A stretch of 64,000 bases of DNA, from the NCBI GenBank assembly GCA_032358165.1, contig JAALGY010000052.1, forward strand, positions 1,550,001 through 1,614,000, written 5' to 3'. The stretch's first letter is position 1. Each line of letters opens with the position of its first letter. Of the stretch, positions 25,297 to 37,595 are shown piece by piece. The position numbers and the translations under genes are program-made. The notes under the pieces were generated by a model, which saw nothing but the letters and a program-made list of their open reading frames with translations, searched no databases and had not been told where the DNA came from. The DNA is from Diplosphaera chodatii (taxonomy: Eukaryota; Chlorophyta; Trebouxiophyceae; Prasiolales; Stichococcaceae).

Positions 25297-25980
25297 ATGC
25301 ATTTGTGGCAGCAGCTTTTGGCAGCGACCGCTGTGGGTTTGCTGTGGGGCATCAGCAATCCTCTCACTCGCCAGGGTGCGCTGCAGCTCAAGCGCAGACA
25401 GCAGCTGTGTGGTGATGCGATCAGTCGGCGCAGCTGGCTGCGCGCGGTCAACCATGCGCTGCGCACCCCGCTGCTCGTCCTTCCACAGGTGCTGGACAGC
25501 TCAGCAGCACGGTATGTATATTGGGTGCAATGTGCGCGATGCAGCATTTCAGTGCGACAGACGATCCGCACATTCCCACTGGCTGGTCTGCGGCACATGC
25601 ATCATGGAGTGACGGCCCTGGAGGCATGCCCGGAAAAACCCTGCGCACCCGCCACCACACGTGTTTGACATGTGTAGGTGATTGGCGCCGCTGGCAGCAT
25701 CGCGTTTGCAGCACTGCTGGGCGTCGCCCCGCTGACGCTGGCTGTGCCCGTGGCGAATGGCGCCAGCCTGCTGACGGCTGCGGCGGGCGACTGGCTGCTG
25801 GGTGACCGCATGGACCTCAGGTGGGCAGCACGGCAGTAAGCGACGCTTGTGTCCCTGCCGGCAAGCATGACTGCTGCAGCGCCGCCAGGGACAGGCAAGG
25901 TCATGCCGGTGTATCGGCGCAGGCTCACCATCCCGGGAGTGGTGTGCGTTGCCGCCGGCATCACGCTGTGCAGCCTGTGA
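25297..25980 (+). CDS. TMEM234: TMEM234-like small multi-pass membrane protein
   Basis: TMEM234 proteins are small four-helix relatives of the EamA/drug-metabolite transporter superfamily; their substrate is unknown. Three exons: 25297 to about 25,510-25,527, 25678-25820 and 25923-25980. The first starts MHLWQQLLAATAVGLLWGIS and NPLTRQG, matching the family signature LLWGxTNPxxRRG. The second is hydrophobic with APLTLAVPVANGASLLTAAA and GDWLLGDR, equivalent to the family's second half. The third ends IPGVVCVAAGITLCSL. The first donor is uncertain; only phase-0 donors (after ARY or ARYVYW) keep the frame. It lies 37 bases before the TTI1 start on the same strand. Confidence 0.8.
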
Positions 25981-26017
25981 AGTGGTGGAAGCAAGGGCGA
26001 CCGTCAGGCAGCCACAC

Positions 26018-29000
26018 ATGGAGCCGGGCATGGAAGCGGTGCTGGCAGCGGACGCTGCCCGGCGCACGGCGTTTGCGGCGCTGCAGCCCAGGACGACGGC
26101 GCTGCTGCAGCTGCGCACGCAGCCCAGGGCGCTGGCGGCTGCTGTGCGTGAGCTGGCGGCGGAGGTGCGGCGGCTGGAGCCGGCTGGGCTGGCGGGGTGC
26201 ACAGAGTACACGCTGCTGCCGCTGCTCTTCCTGGTGGACTCGGTCGTGGCAACACGGACCGCTGGCCCAGGTGCAAAGCCGCCTCGCAACGCACCATCAC
26301 AAAGCTCCAGGTGGCACATGTGTGTCTACAGCGCTTTCACTGCCCTGGTATTCCACGGGCAGCGGCTGGCTCAGGCAAGCATGCATCAGCTACAAACCCC
26401 AAGGTGATGTTGCAGGCGGGGCGGCTGCTGACCTCCCGGCGCCGCCCTTCCCGGCGGCAAAGGCCGACGCCGTGGCCGAGGCCGCCCTGGCGGCGTTGAC
26501 CGCGGTCCTGGACGCCGCGGCGCCGCAGTCGGTGGACACGCTGGTCCCGCTGCTGGAGCGAGTGCTGCGGGTTGCGGCGCTGCCCCGGGCCAGCGCAGCA
26601 GAGGAGGTGGGGCACGCCTGGTGAAGGACATCATATGGAGACGCATGTCTGTAGCTAGGCTGCGACATGAGCTTGCTTCAGATGGTTAATGATGGAACCG
26701 TATGCCTGCAACGTCAGTCGAGCATGTGTCTCACATAGTCAACAGGCATAATCCGTAGTGTGCGATGCCGCCACAGGTGCGGGGCGGTGGGCTGCGTGCT
26801 CTCTCAGCAGCGCTGCAGGGCATCCGGCAGCGCGCACCTGCTGCTGCGGCCGCGCTGCAGGCGGAGGAACGTGCGCCGCTGGTGGGGCACATGGCGTCGG
26901 TGCTGCTGCAGGTGTGCGCAGTCCGCTGCCCGTATGTTCAGCAGCAGTCTGCACCGCCTTGCGGGCGGTTGGAGGCAGGACGCCAGGGCGTGGTGGAAGT
27001 GGGTTGCCAATACGCTCTGCTACCTATTTCACAAAGGGATGATCGCAGCCCATTGCGCACTTCTCGCAACGCACTCGACAGCCTGCAGGCTGCCAGTGGC
27101 GAGATCGAGGCGGGCAGCACGGGCAGCGCAGCGGTGCGGGCCGCAGCTCTTGGAGCGCTGCGGCTGCTGGTGGAGGCGGTGGGCAGCGGCGACGCCCTCG
27201 CGTTCTTCGTGCCGGGCCTCGCGTCCGGCCTCGGCAAGGCGCTTGCGGCAGCAGGTGAGCTTCATGCACCCTTGGCTCTGGCTGACCGTCAAATCTCCAC
27301 AGTTGCTTGCTAGTGCGCTTGCGATGGTGGTGTCCGTTTGCATCGTTATTTACAACTCAGGTTCGCATGGCATGGTTTGGCAGGCGCGGCGCACGGTGCA
27401 CGAGTGCGCAGCGGCCCGGCAGCAGGCAGCGCTGCAGCTGTGCAGGCAGTCGCTGCCATGGTGGCGGTGTGCCGTGCGACCCTGGGCGACTCCACGGCAA
27501 AGCGGCAGCTGACGCCGAAGCCTCAGGCAGCAGGTGCCAGCACCAGCTGCGCAGTGGCACATGTGCACGGCTTGTGCCCTGGTGGCAGCCTCACCCGTGC
27601 CCTGATGGTGAGCGTACACTCACTGCCGTGGGTCCCCAAGAGCACCTCCCGGCGCAGGGGATGCGCTGGCGGCACTGCAGCGCCTGGCGATGCCAAGTGC
27701 CACTCGTACTGCTGCAGCGCCAGGTAAAACCCTGGTCCTGCCCTGCATTGTGCACGGTCATTCTCAGGCTGTTATGTGCAAGCAGTCTGGGCTGCCGTGA
27801 GCTTGTAAATGCTGACATTGCGGACCTGACTGCGCACCTGCAGAACCTCCGCCGCAGCCGCCGCAGCGGCAGCCGATGCCAGACAAGCCCAGCTTCAGGG
27901 TGGCGCGGGATGCGGCCTGGCTGCGGCAGACGGCGGACCGGGTGGGCGGCGTCCTGGTGCAGGCGCTGCCGCCGCTGCAGGGCCATGCGCACGCCTCCGT
28001 GCGTGGCGCCGTGACCCAGGGTGGGCGTCTCAGCCGCACCCTGCCAGTGGCGTCGGAAGCCGCACCTCACACCTGCGTGCGCTGTCCCCCATCTAAGGGT
28101 GCATCAAGTGTCGGCATTTTGTGACCGTGCTTCGCCCGTGCCACCTGCAGCCGCAGCGGACCTGCTGGACAGCTGCAGCGGGGCGCTGCCACAGCAGGCG
28201 ACCGCCATGCTGCTGGACTGCCTGCTGTCGGCGGCGCAGGACGAGTGGACCTCGGTGTCCGAGCCGGCACGCGCCTGGCTGGCGTCTCGGGTGGCTGCCA
28301 ACGAATGCGACCCAGCAGGTAGCCATGTCCCTGGTCAGCAGGTAGCCCTACCCCTGGTCAGCAGGTAGCCGTACCCCTGGCTTTGGGTGTGCAAGACTTG
28401 GCACCTGGTGACTCAGTATCATGCGCCCCACATATGAGAGTCCACTCCGCCCCCGGCACCTGCGACCATGGGGCGGCGCCTCGACGCTGCAGGCGGCGGC
28501 CGCGTGACGTGGCCCGCGCTGGAGGCGGCCGTCGTGGCGCTGATCGATGGGCTGCCGGCCGCCGCCCGCGCCGGGGATGCCGCCCTCACCCTCCACGCGC
28601 GCCGCCTGACCACAGCCCTGCAGGCGCGAGCTGTGTGCGGCGCCAGTATCGACATTGACACTCGTTCACGCTGGCAACCTTGCTCACAATGCTGTACTCA
28701 TAGAGCTGCTGCATCGGCACTACAATCCGTCCTGCTGCTCTGCGCACATGCCCGTTCCGAAAGCCCTGTATGTGCTGACCCGCAGGCTGCGCCAGCGGCG
28801 GTGGTTGTGGGCGCCGTTCTAGCCAACCCGGCACGCCGCGCCGCACTGGTGTCGGCCTTCTGTGAAGCGCTGGAGTTCGACAGGGCGGCCGCGCCGCTGC
28901 TGCTGCACGCCGGCGCCTCGGATGCCGGGCCGCGCGCCGGTGAGCCCGCACCAAGTCCTTGTCCTTGCACGACCCTGCCAGCAGCTGCTGGTTAGAACAT

Positions 29001-32000
29001 GCTGTTAGAATTGCAGCATGGTAGCGTTTGTGCTTGGAGGCAGTGTTGAAGGTGTGGTAACATGATTGCTGCCCCTTTGCAGCTGCAACAGGCGCAAATG
29101 AGGCAGGCGCAGCGGGCCATGATACGCCGGACACCGCCACAACACAGCCGGATGCGGGGCCGGCAGGGCAGTCGACGGATTTGGGCTCGCCCGATACGCA
29201 GCACCAGGCAGCAGCCGCGCTGCCCCGCTTCCCAATGGGCCTCACATACGTCGGCAGCCGCCAAGCATACGCAGCGCTGGCAACTGCAGTTCGCATGACG
29301 GGGCGTCTGGCGGTGTCAGCCGCAGCAGGTCGATCCAACCACTTGTTAAATTATTGCAAACGAGTTCACTGGCATATGCCCAGCTGCAATCACCGCTAGG
29401 TTGGATATCTGAGTCTTACACCTGAGGTGTGCACTTGCTGGTGTCGTGCTGACCGTCTGGACTGACTGCCGTGTGGTTTCGCGCCTGGCTCAGGTTCGCC
29501 GGACGTGCTGCGGGGCATGCTGGAGGAAGCCCTGCAGCGGCTGCGGTCCGGCGTGGACCGCGGGAGTGCTGCCGCTGGCGGCTGGCAGGTGCTCACAGGG
29601 CAGCGCTAGGTATCGACGCACTAGCTCGCATGTTGCAGGGCTCCGGCGTCTCCTCCAATAGCGCAGGAACATGCAGTGTCGACTTTGCATGTTCATGTCT
29701 GCAGGAGGGCTGCGCTGCCGCTGCCACTGTGGCGACTGAGTTCTTGTACGGCGCGTCGCCAGCCTGGCTTGACACCAGCTGCATACTGACATCAGCGGCA
29801 GGAGCAGCCGCCACCGGGAGTGCTGCAGGTGACAGCAACCACAGCGGCTCAGGTGGCGGTTCAAACAGTACTTCTCAGCAACTAGCGGCGGCTGCGGCAG
29901 TGGCGGCAGCCCATGGAGGCTCTGGCCCCAGCCGCGCCATGGGTGCGGAGGCGTCTGCTGAGCTGGCGACCTGCGCAGAGCTCCTGCTGGAGCTGCTGTC
30001 AGACGAGCGGCTGGCCGGGCTACCCACAAATGCGGAGGCCGCAGCTGCGATGGCGGCCCGCAGGTCGACAGCCCAGCAGCGGACAGCTCCGTCCGCTGGC
30101 AGCAGCATGGAGCTGGCAGCTCGTCAGTGGAGTCCGCAGGTGACTTCCTGTTTGTCGCCGAAAATTGCGACGCAATTGGGTTTCCAAGCCGGCCGCTCAA
30201 GCTTTAGTGTGGGACCGACATGCAGGTGCTGGGGGAGAACGCAATGCTGGTGCGTGTGGTGCTCGAGTCCTTCGGCGCCGCCGCAGTTGCCCTCGGGCAG
30301 GCTTTCGTGCGGCCGGGCACGCTGCTGCGCCTGGTGCTGCTGCCCACCCTGGAGCGCATCAGTGCGGTCGAGCACCCCTCTACGAGCAAGATCACCGGCC
30401 GAGACTTAAACATGAGTCAGCACTGACATGGGCTTGCAGCCAGCTGCTGATCTTGCCACTGGGCGCCCAATAACCACAATGTGGCACCCTGCAGGCGACC
30501 CCTGCGCGCCGGTGGCAGCCGCCGCCGACGCAGCAGTCGCCTGCATCTGCGCCCGCTGCGGCTACGGCGGCAGCCTGGGCCGGCTGCTGTCGGAGAACGC
30601 GGACTATGTGGTGGACGGCGTGTGCGGTCGCCTGCGCGCCATGGACGCCAACCCCAGGTGGAAGTGTGGCAGCATACTTCTGCTTGATACAGGGTGTTCC
30701 TGGCGTGCCAAGGTTTTCTGCTGCGGGCCGTTGCACGGGTGCAGCTGTGGTGCCGTTCAGTTCATGGCCATCGCTCCCGGGTCTGGCAGCATTCAGTGTG
30801 CCCCTGAAAAGATTGACACCATGCATTGAGGGTGGCTGCGTGCCAACCGCGTGTGGCTGACACGGTGCTGGTCCCCTCCTGTCGCCAGGGCGCCGCAGCT
30901 GCTGGCGGCCGTGCTGGGGCGCGCCGGCTGCGGCGCGGGGCTGCTGCCGCTGCTGGCCGAGGCCGCGGCCGCGGCGCTGCGGGGCCTGTCCATCACCGCC
31001 CGCCGCGCGCACCCCTCAGCATCCGCACCCTTTCTGCAGGTCCTGTGCAGCCCCCGACTGTGCTTGGAGCATGCAGGGTCGCCCTGCCTCGCAGCTTGAT
31101 GCTGAAGGCCACAAGTCGCGCCGTGCCAAGCACAACATCAGAGACCCAACCCGGTTTTCGGGGGCGGCTCCTTCCTGACACGTAGCAATTCCTCCTTTGC
31201 AGGCTCTGACTGTGATGTGCAATGGCGCTGTAGCGGACGCTGCAGACATCACTGCTGGCTACAGGCAGCTGGCAGATGTGGTGAACGCTAGACTGCAGGT
31301 AGCTAATAGTCTCAGGATGCATGCCTGAAAGTCCGAGATCGTGCTGTACTACGACTGACCACTGAGCACGTGAGGAACGCTAGGTGGCACTGGCCCAGGG
31401 TTGGGTGGTGGCCTCAAGTGATTGATTCTGGTGTTGCAGGACGCAGAAGCCGCAGCAGCTGCGGCTCCAGCGGTGGGCAGCGGCACGCGCGTCGAGGAGG
31501 TCAGTCCGCCCTCCCCCGATGACGGGGGCGCCCCCGGTGACGACGCCACCATCGACGAGATCCAGGACTACTTCCTGCGGCGGCAGCAGGTGCAGGCCCC
31601 GCACTTGCCGCTGGCCTGGGCTGCCCCGGCCAGGGAACGGCAGAGCCAGTGTGGCTCAAAGCATTCATGCTGGTGGCCGAAGCTGCATACCAGGGTGTGA
31701 TGGCTGATAGGTTTTGTGAATCTCCGGTGTGGCAGGAGCAGCAGCAGGCGGCCGCCCAGCCCACGAAGGTGGCGCTGACGGCGGCAGAGTGGGAGCGGCT
31801 GGACGGCCTGGCCCGCCGCATGGCCGCCAGCGCCAAGGTCGCCGGCGCCGTGGCGGACGTGGCGGCCCCGCTGCTGCTGTCTGCCGACCTGAAGGTAGAC
31901 TCCAGCGTCTGCTGCTGTGCCACTGACGCACGCTGCAAGCCTACCAGCTGTCAGCCACATGGAGGCGCATGTCATGTAGATAGCAGTGCTGCAGATGTCA

Positions 32001-33624
32001 TGCTGGTTCCTGTGGCAGTCTGGCACGCATCCTGACACGTCGTTGCAGGTCGCACTGCTGGCCATTGGGGCAGCCAGGGCTGCCTTCCGGGTGCTGGTGG
32101 ACACGACCACAGCCGCGGACATAGACTCGGAGCTGCGGGAGGCCCTGGAGCGGCGCGCGGGCGCCGAGCCGCTGCCGCCCGACCCGCCGCGGCTGCTGCC
32201 GGCGGTGCACGTGCTGTGGGCGCCGCTCGTGACCGCCCTGCAGGTGGGCCCTGCACCTGCCACACCTCCGTGGCGACCGCCGCCTGGTGCCTGATGACCC
32301 TCCTCATTGCATGCTGTGGCCATTTCAACACGGCGGGCAGGGCTGATATGTAGAATGCTATAATGCTGGTGAGCATCTGCCCATCACACGGTGCGCAGGA
32401 CGACAGGGCGGCACTGGCGGAGCGCGCCGCGTCCGCGACGGCGGAGGTGGCGGCGGTGGCGGGCGCGCGCTTCCTGGCGGGGCGCTGGCGCAGGGAGGCC
32501 TGGCCGCCGCTGCGGCAGATGCTGGCCGGCCGCCTCGCCCCCCGCCCGTGAGGCTGCCCCCATGTCCCTGCCTCCAACCGACAGAAGTGATTCCACTTTG
32601 CCTAATCTGACCACGCGTGGCGCCGCTGCAGATGGGGCAGTGTCAGTGCCGCCAGTCGCGGCAGGGCATGCCGTCCCGGCGTGCTCAGCTCCCGGGTACT
32701 GGGGCAACACGGTGCGCATTGCCACGCCGCAGGTCGCCGGCGCTGGCGCTGGACGAGGGGCGGCCCGCGCCCGGGGCAGCGCAGCGGCTGCGGCTGGCGG
32801 CCCTGCGCAGCATCGCGGCCACGGCCACGGCGGCCGCGGCGGCGGATGTGCTGCAGATTGTCGCCGGCGAGGTCGCCGAGCAGCTGGCGGCGTGCCTGTC
32901 CGACGCCCACCCGCCGGCGATCCACGGCGCCGCGTCAGAGGTGGGCTGCTTGCCCACACCTGCAGCTTCCTGAGCAGCTGGGATGCAGCCCCTGATGCTC
33001 ATATGCAGCTGGGCGGTGCTGCTGCGAGACTTTGCCTGGTTGTGCTGGCCAGCTGCCACCAGCGCTTCTGGATGTGCTTGTAAAACGACTTGAGGGTGTG
33101 CCCCATGGCAGGCGCTGCTGGCTTTGGCAGCGGTGGACTCTGATGCGGTCTGGCTGGTGCTGGAGTCCCTGGCCGCTGCTACCTCGCCGCAGCCGCTGCC
33201 GCCAGGTCCTGCCTTCCCGACCTTCTCGCAGGTCGGTTGTGAGTATGCCATGGCTGACGTGGGGATATGCAACATCAAATGCATAGGGTCCATAAGCAGA
33301 CCCTTAGCGTTGAGGCGGCCGCTCAAATGACTGTTCTGTGACATGACCACTCAGGGGATGAGGAAGCTTGACATGCTCAAAGTACGTACAGTCAGGCCAC
33401 GTATCGGGAGTGAGTAGTGCACACAGACTCGTGTGCGATGGAGCAATGGACTGTGTGGCATGCAGGTGCTGCCTCCACGGCGGTTGAATCTTGGCGGTGC
33501 TGCCGCACCGGCGGCCTCGGATGGCATGCGCCAGAGGGCTGCACAGCTGCTACATCGGCTGCCGACCGGTGCAGAGTGGCACAGCAGAGCGCAGCTGGAT
33601 GATGCTGAGGATATCGAGGGCTGA
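26018..33624 (+). CDS. TTI1: TELO2-interacting protein TTI1, complete
   Basis: TTI1 is a HEAT/ARM-repeat scaffold of the TTT complex (TELO2-TTI1-TTI2), which with HSP90 matures PIKK kinases such as TOR, ATM and ATR. About 23 exons chain in phase, including 26018-26271, 26416-26606, 26777-26911, 27089-27254, 27384-27533, 27844-28020, 28151-28318, 28493-28632, 28786-28939, 29083-29328, 29494-29588, 29705-30139, 30226-30415, 30495-30657, 30889-31039, 31203-31298, 31440-31589, 31736-31894, 32049-32243, 32399-32547, 32733-32940, 33112-33231 and 33466-33624. Matches to the family: AFAALQP and YTLLPLLFLVDS near the start, ENADYVVDGVCGRLRAMDAN, IDEIQDYFLRRQ, and the Ala-rich helical repeats to ALLALAAVDSDAVWLVLESL. 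Composition is extremely Ala/Leu/Gly-rich. One donor (30,416, A|GTCAGC) is weak. Confidence 0.92.
28313..28381 (+). repeat. Three tandem 23-base copies, each carrying a splice donor
   Basis: The unit beginning CAGCAGGTAGCC starts at 28313, 28336 and 28359. It spans the exon end at 28318, so the donor CAG|GTAGCC is present three times at 23-base spacing. Only the first donor leaves phase 1, which the next exon at 28493 needs. Confidence 0.85.
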
Positions 33625-33880
33625 TGAGGGGCGCCGGCCCCGGTCGCAGGCGCAGGGCGTTGGTGATTTGGCGAGCGTGTTCTCGATATGCCACCTCAGC
33701 ACTCGTGACAGCTTGTCAGCTGGATGTGGCCATCCCAGATCCTGCGCAAGATGCGCACGGCCAGCTGACCAGTGGTCGTTCATAGCACGCTCACAGCCAT
33801 CGGACCGTGCCAGGCAGTCTGCTTTCTGATCGATTGTGCACCATTCCGCGACCCCTGGAGCGCAGAGCCAGAGCACCAAC

Positions 33881-36800
33881 ATGAAGCTTGTTCTCACAGC
33901 CCTGGTCCTTGCCACGTTCGTCGGGCTCTCCGCCCAACAGCCATTCAACTTCACTGCGGTATGCAAGCACGCCGCTCCTGCTGGCGTGACGTCCTGCGTC
34001 GTGGGACACCATGCCTTCCAGCATGTACAACTCTATTCGTTGGATTGTGAAGCATCAACCCGCGCTCTGCTGCGCAGGTGGACTCGGTGCCAAAGCAGAG
34101 CGAGCAGCAGCAGCGCATGGATGTCAACTAGTGAGTGATGTACCTGTGATCATGCAATGCATGCGCTGCGCGAGCTGCACCCCCTGCCTGCCTGTGCACG
34201 AGCCCCGCAGTTGTACGCCCTCGCGGCGCTCGGTCGACGCCCCTTTGATCGCAGACTGTGCTACTCTGCAGCACCGGGTTCCTGTACAACTTCAGGACCG
34301 GAGTGGTGCGTCCCGCCTTGGCCTTTCTGCGCTTTTTGCCGTCTTGAGTGCTGCGGCCCCTCCTGTTGGTGCTTGCCCGATCCACCAACACTCAGCGCGT
34401 CGGTGGAACAACAGTGCATGATATCGGAATCTCTTTGCATTGTATGTTCATCCCCGCGTTTCGCGCATAATAAGTAGTTCGAGCTGTCAGCGCACGTCGC
34501 AATGCACGCATGCGTGCGTGCGTGCTTAGCGCAGCAGGCTTGAGAATGAAGGGTACATTGTCGGCGGTCAGTGCAAGGACCGAAACGTGCTTATGGCTGA
34601 TCGCGTGATATCAGTGCTCTGCGTTCCTGCGTGCGCGTCGCATGCACGGACCAGCAATCTGCTCGGCAATAGGTTTAAACGGGAACATACAGCCTGGACA
34701 TTTCAGGATCTTGAGAGATCGCGCATGTGCCGTGATCTGCTGCAGCCACCGCCCATCAGAGACCTTGCGCCCTGCACGCCACCTGAAAACCTCAGCACTT
34801 TGACACCTACTGATGCTTGCCATGCACAGTATCCCATCGGAGATTTCGTATAGTCGCGGGATGCATATTCCTCACGACAATACGATCGTGGGTCTATGCC
34901 TTGCTAGCCGCCACGGTAGGCTCGACAGCATCAGCCATTTGTGCACTCGAGGTTGTCTTCCTGCTCGCTTCAAGGGGCACAGCCAGATGGGCGTGTGCCT
35001 GAAGTTCGGCAGCGGCTGATAGCACGTCAGTCGCAAAGCGTCCGCTTCATCCTCGGTGGCAGCACTGTCATCCGTGGCCACAGTCATTTGGAGCAAGCTG
35101 CATGCAGCCTCTAACGCAAGAACCCAGCAGACTAGCCGGTCAGAGAGCTAAAGAGCGTCACCATCGGCAATCCGCGCACCGCCGCCGCACCAGCAGCTGC
35201 GTGTGCATGATGCCCGGCAGCAGCAGCAGCACGTCGCGCGGTGAACACACCAACCGCGCATGTAAGAAGCTGACGCAGGATGAAGAATCGCGCGTGCGTG
35301 CGCATGCAGGATGCCTGCTTACACTGATGGGTGTTGCCCCCGCTGCTGTGCAGGCCGCCGGCGGCGGCACGCCCAACGGCTCCCTCAAGCCCAACATGTG
35401 CGCCATGCATGCTCTCCCGTAACATACTCGTGTCAGCATGCACAGCGGACCTGCTCAGCTTGAGTCATGGTCTACAGCCGGCTCGCACAGCGGATATGTG
35501 TGTGGGTCACCATCAGCTGGCGCGCTCCTTCTTTGTGATGCATGAGGCTGGGAGAGAGCTGTCGGTGTTGCTGCTGCAGGGTGTTTGACAACCCATTCCT
35601 GTCCACGCTGCCGGGCACGGGCAACGCCCAGGCGCTGGTGACCTTCGGGCCCTGCGCCGGCAACACCATCCACTCGTGAGCGCTGTGACATTTGGGCATG
35701 CACGTCCCAACACAGTGGCAATCAGGACCTGAGGAGCTGGCTAGCGCTGCTGTGCAACAGCACGACACGTTCATCTCGTCTGCAGACGCCCAGTCCACAG
35801 TCTTGCACAAGTTTGACAGTCGGCCCATTGCTGCAGGCACCCTCGCGGCAGTGAGATCAGCTTCGTCACATATGGGGTGAGCAGCAATGTCGAGCAAGCG
35901 CCACTGTATGGCTGCCCCGCCACCGGCCTGCTGCAAGGCCAACTGGTGCTTCCATGAGCATGCGGCTCCAAGGGACCCCGCATACGTTGCTTGTCCGACA
36001 GGCAACCTTCGACAAAGCAGTCTTCATTGCCTGGCGCGCAGACCGTCGTCTTCGGCATGTCGGAGGAGGACACGCCGGCGGGCGACAACCCGGCCGTGGT
36101 GCGCACCATGCAGGCTGGTGAGACGGTCCACATTCCCCAGGGCCTCATCCACTACAGCCACAACCCTACCTGCCTGGGCGCCCAGTTCCTGGTGAGGCCT
36201 TCCTTCTGTCCGCACAGACACGCATAGGAGTTGACCGCGATGACACTGCACTGGCACCCTTGCCGACCCTCCAACTAGCACTGTGATTCGCAGCCGTGCA
36301 GATGTCTTGCTGCAAATCCTCCATCGATGTGCGGCGCTGCCCGCAGGCCAACTTCGGCAACCTGGACCCGGGCACCCAGACGACCTGGAGCGCCCTGGTG
36401 GCGGTGCCCACCTCCATCATTCAGCTGAGCACAGGCGCGCGGCCAGGCCCGGCTCTCCTGTGGAATCGGCGCCCTGCACCTCCTGACTCCCATTTCATGC
36501 CGGACCAGGCGATTGCTGCATAGCTCAAGCAGCCGGGCTGACCAGCCACCCGCCTCCTTGCAGGCATCCCCGAGTCGCAGATCGACCAGCTAAAGACGCT
36601 GCCGCTCCTGATCGCCCCCGGCACAGGTCGGCACCCACACAAATGTCACACTGTGTAGTGCCCTCTGCACATCTTGGGATGCTGGCTTCACTAACGTCAA
36701 CCCAACCACCTTCGTTCGCTTTCACATTGGTCACTGCGCCACTCTGCAGGCGGCGAGGAGTGCCTCAAGAAGTGCGGCCTGGACTTCCAGAAGGTATGCA

Positions 36801-37001
36801 CCCGCGCTGGAGTTGTGTGCCCCTCTTCTAGCATCTGCATCACCCAGCTGGACCCCCATGCATATATACAAACTGCATGTGAAGTCAACCCATGTATTTC
36901 AATCACACGTGTCAGTCATCCACGACAGATCCTGAGAGTCTGCGCCGACCGTGGTATGCCTGTCACAGACTAACACGTTCCTGCCGGCGGGGTCGCCCTG
37001 A
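33881..37001 (+). CDS. Secreted cupin (spherulin/germin-like), complete
   Basis: This is a single-domain metal-binding beta-barrel protein, exported by the cell; the substrate, if any, is unknown. Eleven exons: 33881-33958, 34078-34130, 34272-34305, 35354-35397, 35580-35675, 35837-35945, 36042-36191, 36347-36434, 36564-36626, 36750-36793 and 36969-37001. The first exon is a signal peptide, MKLVLTALVLATFVGLSAQQ. Cupin motif 1 reads HSHPRGSE followed by ISFVTYG, with the two His and Glu metal ligands; motif 2 reads GETVHIPQGLIHYSHN with the third His. A C-terminal GGEECLKKCGLDFQK carries two Cys. Exon 6 could instead end at 35878; the longer form gives GLLQGQL-TVVFG, which fits the barrel better. 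The donor at 36435 seems to be GC. Confidence 0.88.
34511..34525 (+). repeat. Short (TGCG)n repeat in a cupin intron
   Basis: About four TGCG units lie in the long intron 34,306-35,353. That 1 kb intron shows no other coding signal. Confidence 0.75.
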
Positions 37002-37595
37002 CCTGGCGCTGGTGGCTGCCGGGGGCGCACCAAGCTAACAGGCTCACCTGCCGCACAAGGCGCACCACTGCTTGATGTACAGAAACAAAGAAGAAGCTTC
37101 AAGCATCACCAGTTGCGAGCTACGTGACACTAGACATGGTAGCCATGCTTGTTCGTGTGAAGGTGAACATGACATCGAGCAGCCACAGTCCACAGGGTGG
37201 ACGTCAGCTTCACCTTTGCCAATGACTGGTTGTGAGCATGTATGACCAAAAAGGATGTCGTGACAAACGTTGCTGTTTCTTATAATTAGCAGAACTTGGG
37301 CAGCAGGGCAGCATCGTCAGAGCTTTGTGCTAGGAGTTGCATGGGTAACGCAGCAGTGTCTGCGCTTGGTACGGTGGCCCGCCTACGAGTTGCAAGGAGT
37401 GGTCCTCACCAAACGAGCATGTTCGTGTCTCGCCTAGCCAGTTCAATGTCCCAGAGAGCACAGCCTATCCAATTATCACGCAGCCAAGGGTGTTCACATG
37501 TGCACCGCCAAAGCGTGCTGAGCACCTCGGCAGCCTGTCAAGTCTGTTGGCAGGTCTGCAATCACGTGCTCGCGGTGTCCCAACAACACTATAGG
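37002..37595. other. Gene-free interval between convergent cupin and SET genes
   Basis: The cupin gene (+) and the SET gene (-) converge here. No frame with protein character was found, and no sharp terminator-like element is visible. Confidence 0.5.
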
